Positions 13,764-19,271 of a DNA stretch of 19,271 bases are shown piece after piece; within the stretch, counting starts at the first letter, position 1, and each line of letters begins with the position of its first letter. Both the position numbers and the translations under genes were made by a program. Source of the stretch: UMGS902 sp045538895 (GTDB lineage Bacteria > Bacillota > Clostridia > Oscillospirales > CAG-272). The DNA is taken from NCBI GenBank assembly GCA_045538895.1, contig JAZQEH010000004.1, positions 1-19,271 of the forward strand, written 5' to 3'. The notes beneath the pieces are model-generated. The model worked only from the letters and a program-made list of their open reading frames with translations. It made no database searches and was not told where the DNA came from.

Positions 13764-14297
13764 TTATTTACAAAACTCATCAATATAATGAGCAATAGAG
13801 TCTTCAATTATTTTCATAGCCACTTCGGGGCCGCTTACCTCGTTTACTGCGGTTTCCTTGTTTTCAAGAGCCTTGTATACCGAGAAGAAGTGACGCATTT
13901 CATCAAAGATGTGCGAGGGAAGCTCGTTTATGTTGGTATAGTGGTTATACGTCGGGTCGCTGAAGGGAATGGCGATGATCTTTTCATCGCTGCGACCGTT
14001 GTCGATCATGGAGATAACGCCGATGGGGTAGCACTGTACAAGCGTCATAGGCTCAATGGATTCGGAGCAGAGAACAAGCACGTCAAGCGGGTCATTGTCA
14101 TCGCCGTAGGTACGGGGGATGAATCCGTAATTTGCAGGGTAACGAGTTGACGTATACAGAATACGGTCAAGGCGGAGCAGACCGCAGTCCTTGTCAAGCT
14201 CGTATTTTTTCTTTGAGCCCTTGGAGATTTCGATAACACAGTCAAAGTTCTGCGGTGAAATACGCTTGGGGCTTATGTCATGCCAGATGTTGCTCAT
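13764..14297 (-). CDS. ppa: Inorganic pyrophosphatase, family I
   Basis: A 177-aa soluble pyrophosphatase that hydrolyses pyrophosphate and so pulls biosynthetic reactions forward. It has the family I signature DDNDPLD at residues 66-72 (metal-binding aspartates), preceded by YPANYGFIPRTYG, with K and R residues of the substrate site in the N-terminal third. I start it at ATG 14295-14297, which has GGAGGTG five bases upstream; an upstream ATG would add 17 residues not usual in the family. It leads the ppa-hom unit. Pairing with hom is not a known functional link beyond shared transcription. Confidence 0.96.
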   Translation of the reverse strand: MSNIWHDISPKRISPQNFDCVIEISKGSKKKYELDKDCGLLRLDRILYTSTRYPANYGFIPRTYGDDNDPLDVLVLCSESIEPMTLVQCYPIGVISMIDNGRSDEKIIAIPFSDPTYNHYTNINELPSHIFDEMRHFFSVYKALENKETAVNEVSGPEVAMKIIEDSIAHYIDEFCK

Positions 14298-14324
14298 AGT
14301 TGCACCTCCATATAATTTAACAAT

Positions 14325-14353
14325 AGTATACTTTATTTTTTTCAGCAATGCAA
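14325..14353 (-). promoter_or_regulatory. Sigma-A promoter of ppa-hom
   Basis: On the - strand TTGCAT (14348-14353) and TATACT (14325-14330), spacer 17 bp, about 28 bp upstream of the ppa start. Confidence 0.72.
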
Positions 14354-14411
14354 GTGCTGATTGATAAAAAAACCGACAGCAGTAAATTAATGTTTACGGA
14401 AATAATTGTCA

Positions 14412-14432
14412 GAACCTTTTAAGGAAAGGTTC
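14412..14432. repeat. 8-bp stem-loop
   Basis: GAACCTTT (14412-14419) and AAAGGTTC (14425-14432) with a 5-nt loop. It is the weakest of the hairpins in this stretch. Confidence 0.45.
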
Positions 14433-14511
14433 CGACACCTCCCAACCTTTTTGTAAAAAAATATTGTCTGTAGCCACGGCTACTTATTAAACACTTTACA
14501 GTTTTTCTTTG

Positions 14512-14534
14512 GTTCTTTCTTCTTAAGAAAGAAC
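14512..14534. repeat. 10-bp perfect hairpin, 3-nt loop
   Basis: GTTCTTTCTT (14512-14521) and AAGAAAGAAC (14525-14534) around CTT. One strand of the stem is almost purely pyrimidine. It may be part of a dispersed intergenic repeat together with the hairpin at 14566-14600. Confidence 0.6.
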
Positions 14535-14565
14535 ACCTTCGTTACTCCCATAAACATTAACAACT

Positions 14566-14600
14566 CAAGCCCCATGCAGAGAACCTCTGCATGGGGCTTG
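14566..14600. repeat. 16-bp perfect hairpin, 3-nt loop
   Basis: CAAGCCCCATGCAGAG (14566-14581) is fully complementary to 14585-14600, with loop AAC. It is the longest and most GC-rich perfect stem in the window and has no U-run on either strand. Confidence 0.75.
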
Positions 14601-14838
14601 CGGTGCAGACAATGCGGGCTCGGAGGAAAATGCCTGCACCTGATTTCAGTATATGCCGGTTGCCGAAAAAAGTTAAACAAAACTCTTCCTTATTATATAT
14701 AGGGCATGCACAAAATACACACGGTGTAAAAAATTAAACTTTGTCGACACTTTGTTTGATAATTAATAGGCGTTACATGTTAAAGTGTACAAAAAACATA
14801 GTGCTGATATACGGTTTATTTTGACGACCGAATGTGTA

Positions 14839-14927
14839 TTTTTGCACCCAAGCATCGCAAAATGTTTCATTATTTACACAATCATATTCAAATAATGAAA
14901 CATGGCAAAAATTTAATTGTGCAAAAG
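14839..14927. repeat. Nested inverted repeats upstream of the secreted protein gene
   Basis: Inner arms ATGTTTCATTATTT (14862-14875) and its exact complement at 14890-14903 enclose 14 bases. Outer arms TTTTGCAC (14840-14847) and GTGCAAAA (14919-14926) surround them. It lies about 70 bp upstream of the -35, in the position of an upstream regulator site. Confidence 0.6.
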
Positions 14928-14992
14928 TGTCATAAGCGTAAATGCCAAATCAGTTATTTCGTACAAAAAAGTAACATCTTGCTTGGGTGTTA

Positions 14993-15021
14993 TTGACATT
15001 TTTGTATGAATGTTGTACAAT
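14993..15021 (+). promoter_or_regulatory. Strong sigma-A promoter of the large secreted protein gene
   Basis: TTGACA (14993-14998) and TACAAT (15016-15021), spacer 17 bp, giving a leader of about 50 bases. A short inverted repeat ACAGTT-AA-AACTGT lies in the leader at about 15029-15042. Confidence 0.85.
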
Positions 15022-15077
15022 TAGGTTAACAGTTAAAACTGTATCTATGCAAAAATTTTTATAAGGAGAGAGATTTT

Positions 15078-18000
15078 ATGCAAAAGAAACTTCTTAGTCT
15101 TCTGCTGACCCTCTGCATGCTTTTCAGCATGGTGGCGACAGTTATTCCCGTTAGTGCGGAAGAAGCTGTTGTTGAAACCGACGCTGTTGAAGTTCTTGCA
15201 GCGGAAGGTGCTGTTGAAATCGGCACTGCAGAAGCCCTCGTCGCTCTTATGAACGACTCGACAAAATGGGCAAGCGATATCGTCCTCACTGCGGACATTA
15301 ACCTTGCCGAATATACCGGTGAGCTTACACAGGCTCCTATCGGTAACGCAACCACAGCCTTCACCGGTACGTTTGACGGTGATGGCAAAACCATTTCCGG
15401 TGTAAACATCACCGCTACCGGCGCTTACGGCGGTTTCTTTGGTGTTGTTTCCAGTGACGGAAATCAGACAGTTATTAAGGACTTCACCCTTTCGGGTGCT
15501 TTCACAACCGGCGGTAACTTCTCCGGCGGTGTTGTAGGTACTATTTGCGGTGATACCCTTATCAGCGGTGTTACTACCTCTGATGATTATGTTATCACTA
15601 CCACTCACGGCCGTATCGGCGGTATCGTTGGTGCTATTCTTAATAACAGAGTGGCATCCATCGCTGCTATTACCGCTTTGACTCCTGCCGGCAACTGGGA
15701 CGTTACAATTACTAATTGTACTAACAATGCAGATATTAGTTCTACAGGTACTAACCGTCTTGGTGGTATCGTTGGTTCCATTTCTCCCTCGACCGATGCT
15801 ACGAGCATTAACCATATCACAATTTCAAATTGTGTAAATAACGGTGCTCTTACACATACGGTTAATGACAGCTGTGTGGGCGGTATCGTAGGTTATTTCG
15901 AATCCGGTTCTGTAAACGGCTGTACTGCTGTTGTTACCGAATGCGAAAACTACGGTACTCTCAAGTCTAAGCCTTCGAATAACAATAGCTACATAGGCGG
16001 TATCGTTGGTTATACCAACCATCAGAATAACATTGCAAGCACAGGTGTTAACATTTCTAAGTGCTACAATGAAGGCGAAATTCAGTGTATAACCCGTTCG
16101 GGCGGTATCGTTGGTTATGCTAACGGTGGTAATGCCAACGGCACTGTTGTAATTGATAGCTGCTGGAACGCAGGCTATGTAAATACCTCTGCGAATAGCC
16201 CCTACTGCGGCGGTATCGTTGGTATCTTGCGTGGCGTTGTTAAGAACTGTTATAACACAGGTGCTATCAAGGACGTTGCTACCTACACCGGCGGTATTGT
16301 TGGTCAGTGGGCAAGCAGCTACAATACTGTGGCTAACAACTTTGTTGTTGGTGCAAGAATTGCAGGCGGTCCCTCCGGCACTACAAGCCAAGACTTCTCT
16401 AACAACTACTACACCGCTTACACCGGCTCCAATGCTGAAAATCGCGGCACTGCAGTAGTTGCAGCAGACCTTGCTTCTCCCGCTGCTTTCGCAGGTCTTA
16501 ATACAGACGAAAAGTGGATCTTTACCGACAAGGGTCCCGAACTTGCTAATTTCCATGAACATGATTTCGATGCTAAGTATATTGCTGTAGATGGCGGTCA
16601 CGTTACTGCTTGTTACTGTAACGATGAAAGCACATACGGTGAAGTTGAAGAGCACGTAATGGTTGAGGGCGCTTGTGCTGTTTGTGGCGCTGCTGACTGC
16701 GCACACACAGAAACTACTACCAACGTAACTCTTGCAGCTACTTGTATTACCAAGGGCTGGCAGGAAGTTGTATGTGCTTCTTGCGGCGAAACTGTAAGCG
16801 AGGGCGAACTTGACTTCGACCCCGATAACCATGCTGAAGGCCTTGCTATTGCTGATACTACAGCTGATACAGGTGCTATCACATACTACCTCACCTGCTG
16901 CGGTAGCGTTGAGGAACCCGTATTTGAGGATTATGATTATGCAGGCGTTACCGACGTTTACGTTTCTGCAAACGGTGTAGACCTCACAGAGCTTACATCT
17001 CTTGACGAAGCTATCGGTACAACCTCTGCAACCGCATTTGTTTCTTTCGCAGATGCAATGGTATATGCAGCTGCATCCGCAAATGCAGGCAATGACGTAA
17101 CCGTACACATCGTTGACGATGCATACGTTCCTGAAAGATATGCATCTCCTGAATATGAGAACACAATCACCATTTCCGGCGGTGCGCTTCATTTCAATAA
17201 TGACCCGATTCTGGCTACTCACGCAAAGCGTTACAAGGCTAACGGTGACGTAGTATTTGAAAACCTTACCTTTAAGTCTGACGATACCGCGGGCGTTAAG
17301 ATTTTCGCACAGAACCACAAGATGGTAATGGGCGAAGGTCTTGCAATGGATATGACTCAGACTCTCACCACCGGCGGTCTTACCGTAAGTGGTGTTAAGA
17401 TGTACGTATTCGGCGGTTTCGAATCCATGAGTGCTACAATGGACACCGACCTTACTATCCGTTCCGGTGACTACTGGGCAGTATTCGGATGGAACCATGC
17501 AGGTAACTCCTATAAGCATTCCGGTACCGGTAAGCTTACCGTTGGTAAGACTAACGCTGACGACAAACTCTTTATTTCCACTCTCGCAGGTTACTCCACT
17601 GACTGTCAGCCTCTTACCGCTGACTCCAAGGTAACCATGATTATCGACGGTGCAGTTGATGTTTGGAAGTTCTACTACGGTACTCAGAACAACTATAACA
17701 CATCTTCTCCCGCTGCTAATAAGGACTTCATCTTTGAGACCGACCTCGTTCTCAAGGGTGCTCTTAACAGCATTGCAACCGATGATATGTTCCTTATGGA
17801 TATCACCGGTGCAACCAATACCAAGACCAAGATGACCGTTTACGTTGACGAAAGACTCGCTACTGCCGTAAACGACTCTTACCTCTTCTTCGGCGGCGAT
17901 GAGAGCGGCAAGGTTGCTCTTGACTCCGCAATCGCTACTATGGGCACAGTGATGGCTCGTTCTACCTACGTTGCATACTGTGCAACATACATCGGCCATA

Positions 18001-19271
18001 CCTATAATGACGATGGCTATTGTACCAACTGTGGTGCAAGCGATTCTTGTGCACATGCTAACATTGAAAAGCAGGTAATTACTGCTTCCACTTGCTGCAC
18101 ATACGGTACCTACAACGAAATTTGTACCGACTGTGGTGCAACAGTTAACGAAGCTCCTATCAGCGAAACTACCTACGATTTCACCAAGCACCTTGATGCA
18201 AACGGTGCTGCTGACCTCGTTTGGAATGAAGTAACCGTTGATGGCGTTACTGCATACGACCTCGTATGTAACCTCTGCGACGAAAAGATCGTTGAAGCTG
18301 CTGAATATGCATACGTATACGTAGACGGCAACAACGATGACGCTCTTGACACCAACACCGGTGCTGATGCTGAAAACGGTGTTAAGACTATTAAGGAAGC
18401 TGTTACCCGTCTTGCTACTACAGGCGGTAAGGTAATCTTCTCCTCCAGATACATTGTTACAAATGCAGGTATCCGTGATCTTCCCGCATGGGAAAAGGAA
18501 ATCACCTTCACAGCTACTACAAATGCAAACGGCGGTCCTACCACCGGTCTTGTAATTTCTGCTCACGGTGCTATCATCGAGTTCTTTGGTCCTACCAAGT
18601 TTGAAACTCTTATCATCAACGGTTCTAACGTTGAAAACAAGAATAACTCTGACGAAGGCTACTACAACATCCCCGTATTCGTATTCCACTGGAATGACTT
18701 CACTGCGAGCACAGGTCTCAGCGTATACGGTGCATGCTACTTCATCATCGGTGACCTCTACAGTGTAGGTGCTACTATTGAAGAGCCCGTTGTAGACCTT
18801 GCAACCGGCGTTGATGAAAACGGCGATCCTATCCAGAAGGTTGTTAACGTAACCTTTAACAGAACTGCTGCTCATGCTATTACCAAGACTGAAAAGGATG
18901 CAACCACAGGCGAGAGTGTAACAACAACACTTTCTCCCGCAACCGCTACGTTCGACAGAGTATACCTTGGCTCACGTAACAGAGTTACCGATGCACAGGC
19001 TCTTACCGAAAAGAACGTACACATCAATCTTACTTCCAACAACGCAACTTTCAATAACGTTTATTTCGGTACAGTAAGTAACGAGATTCCCAACACCCAG
19101 ATGGAAAACTTCACCATCACCGCAAACTTCGACGGTATTGGCGATGCTTACATCAACCATATGGAAGTTGGTGGCGGTAACGCTAACAATAACGGCGGTA
19201 CAGCATATCTTGAAGCTCTCGACCTCAGCCTTAACGGCACTGCTCACATCAAGAACGATGCGAACCTCAAG
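15078..19271 (+). CDS. Very large secreted modular protein: GLUG repeats, Cys modules, beta-helix-like regions (partial)
   Basis: The reading frame runs open to the right edge: 1,398 codons and no stop, so the C-terminus is missing. AAGGAGAG nine bases before ATG 15078 fixes the start. Residues 1-28 are a signal peptide with likely cleavage after VSA. Residues 35-420 form a repeat domain with GGIVG cores at 181, 229, 268, 307, 342, 378 and 405 (GGVVG at 150), each followed by a C-x-N-x-G-type segment, as in the GLUG motif. Then comes a cysteine module (CAVCG 533, CAH 541, TC 556, CASCG 566), a region opening with DVYVSANG resembling a parallel beta-helix, a second cysteine module (CTNCG 982, CAH 991, TC 1006, CTDCG 1016) and a second beta-helix-like region opening with VYVDGNNDD. 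It is probably a surface or secreted adhesin or polysaccharide-associated protein; anchoring and activity would be decided by the missing end. Codon use is strongly biased. Confidence 0.9.
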   Translation, partial: MQKKLLSLLLTLCMLFSMVATVIPVSAEEAVVETDAVEVLAAEGAVEIGTAEALVALMNDSTKWASDIVLTADINLAEYTGELTQAPIGNATTAFTGTFDGDGKTISGVNITATGAYGGFFGVVSSDGNQTVIKDFTLSGAFTTGGNFSGGVVGTICGDTLISGVTTSDDYVITTTHGRIGGIVGAILNNRVASIAAITALTPAGNWDVTITNCTNNADISSTGTNRLGGIVGSISPSTDATSINHITISNCVNNGALTHTVNDSCVGGIVGYFESGSVNGCTAVVTECENYGTLKSKPSNNNSYIGGIVGYTNHQNNIASTGVNISKCYNEGEIQCITRSGGIVGYANGGNANGTVVIDSCWNAGYVNTSANSPYCGGIVGILRGVVKNCYNTGAIKDVATYTGGIVGQWASSYNTVANNFVVGARIAGGPSGTTSQDFSNNYYTAYTGSNAENRGTAVVAADLASPAAFAGLNTDEKWIFTDKGPELANFHEHDFDAKYIAVDGGHVTACYCNDESTYGEVEEHVMVEGACAVCGAADCAHTETTTNVTLAATCITKGWQEVVCASCGETVSEGELDFDPDNHAEGLAIADTTADTGAITYYLTCCGSVEEPVFEDYDYAGVTDVYVSANGVDLTELTSLDEAIGTTSATAFVSFADAMVYAAASANAGNDVTVHIVDDAYVPERYASPEYENTITISGGALHFNNDPILATHAKRYKANGDVVFENLTFKSDDTAGVKIFAQNHKMVMGEGLAMDMTQTLTTGGLTVSGVKMYVFGGFESMSATMDTDLTIRSGDYWAVFGWNHAGNSYKHSGTGKLTVGKTNADDKLFISTLAGYSTDCQPLTADSKVTMIIDGAVDVWKFYYGTQNNYNTSSPAANKDFIFETDLVLKGALNSIATDDMFLMDITGATNTKTKMTVYVDERLATAVNDSYLFFGGDESGKVALDSAIATMGTVMARSTYVAYCATYIGHTYNDDGYCTNCGASDSCAHANIEKQVITASTCCTYGTYNEICTDCGATVNEAPISETTYDFTKHLDANGAADLVWNEVTVDGVTAYDLVCNLCDEKIVEAAEYAYVYVDGNNDDALDTNTGADAENGVKTIKEAVTRLATTGGKVIFSSRYIVTNAGIRDLPAWEKEITFTATTNANGGPTTGLVISAHGAIIEFFGPTKFETLIINGSNVENKNNSDEGYYNIPVFVFHWNDFTASTGLSVYGACYFIIGDLYSVGATIEEPVVDLATGVDENGDPIQKVVNVTFNRTAAHAITKTEKDATTGESVTTTLSPATATFDRVYLGSRNRVTDAQALTEKNVHINLTSNNATFNNVYFGTVSNEIPNTQMENFTITANFDGIGDAYINHMEVGGGNANNNGGTAYLEALDLSLNGTAHIKNDANLK

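Larger units (their letters stand above)
14298..15077. other. 780-bp non-coding region rich in inverted repeats
   Basis: No believable gene is seen. Apart from the ppa promoter on the left and the promoter of the large secreted protein on the right, the stretch holds four separate inverted repeats (14412-14432, 14512-14534, 14566-14600, 14839-14927) in AT-rich sequence. The hairpins between 14412 and 14600 lack U-runs and are not simple terminators. I found no match to a riboswitch class I know (in particular not the c-di-GMP GEMM motif, which would have been apt before a surface protein). Confidence 0.7.

Noticed and set aside
14480..14680. 66-codon frame on the - strand in the non-coding region
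   Set aside because: It runs through two perfect hairpins (14512-14534 and 14566-14600), has no convincing ribosome binding site and no recognisable product; more likely a by-product of a repeat.
14862..14903. Inverted repeat as an invertible promoter for phase variation
   Set aside because: Only 14 bases lie between the arms, the promoter at 14993-15021 is outside them, and no recombinase gene is nearby.
15022..15077. c-di-GMP or other riboswitch in the leader of the secreted protein gene
   Set aside because: The leader is only about 50 bases and lacks the conserved elements of the GEMM motif or other classes I know.
15045..15815. 256-codon frame on the - strand
   Set aside because: Antisense to the signal peptide and first repeats of the secreted protein; no ribosome binding site and a composition dominated by N, S, T and G.
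15618..16304. CRISPR-like regular repeats
   Set aside because: The repeated 15-mers are in frame and code for GGIVG within a protein repeat; spacers are variable, coding and not unique-spacer-like.
15825..18875. Open reading frame of 1,016 codons on the - strand
   Set aside because: It is exactly antisense and codon-aligned to the large secreted protein. It has no ribosome binding site, its composition (very rich in C, V, S, N, T) is that of a mirror frame, and its openness is explained by absence of TTA, CTA and TCA in the sense gene.

Overview
The window looks like the chromosome of a Gram-positive anaerobe of the class Clostridia, probably a gut Oscillospirales/Ruminococcaceae-type organism. 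This rests on the DUF177-rpmF pair with a four-cysteine L32, an LTA-synthase-like membrane sulfatase, a perfect CIRCE operator on groES-groEL, strong GGAGG-type ribosome binding sites and many TTGACA-N17-TATAAT promoters. The taxon is inferred from gene content and style only. I see no rRNA, tRNA, CRISPR array, transposase or phage gene.

Layout from left to right. 1-187 is non-coding and holds a stack of inverted repeats ending in a terminator-like hairpin. 188-1831 is a divergent pair, an SDR oxidoreductase (-) and an AraC-family regulator (+), with a 21-bp-phased direct repeat between them that is a likely AraC operator. 1820-2419 (-) is a membrane-anchored protein of unknown function. 2578-3342 is DUF177 (YceD) plus rpmF, closed by a terminator. 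3507-5765 is a polar amino acid ABC transporter (binding lipoprotein, permease, ATPase) with palindromes at its promoter and a long perfect palindrome inside the permease gene. 5866-6228 is a two-repeat DUF1508 protein. 6272-8284 (-) is an LTA-synthase-like phosphoglycerol transferase. 8408-8803 encodes an unrecognised protein. 8853-10775 (-) is groES-groEL. 10960-12294 is an AGCS sodium:amino acid symporter. 12177-14297 (-) is ppa-hom followed, after a terminator hairpin, by a free-standing ACT-domain gene whose 3' end overlaps the symporter gene by 118 bp. 14298-15077 is a 780-bp non-coding stretch rich in hairpins. 15078 to the right edge is the first 1,398 codons of a very large secreted protein: signal peptide, GLUG-type GGIVG repeats, then two rounds of a cysteine module followed by a beta-helix-like region.

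Functionally the window is mostly housekeeping (ribosome biogenesis, chaperonin, pyrophosphatase, aspartate-family amino acid synthesis, amino acid uptake), with one envelope polymer gene and one large, apparently highly expressed surface or secreted protein. Amino acid supply recurs as a theme (ABC importer, AGCS symporter, homoserine dehydrogenase, ACT domain), but nothing seen ties these genes into one regulon. The most interesting regions are the modular giant protein with its structured upstream region, the ACT gene with its terminator-adjacent start, and the palindromes of the ABC operon. No obvious new defence or mobile system is visible.
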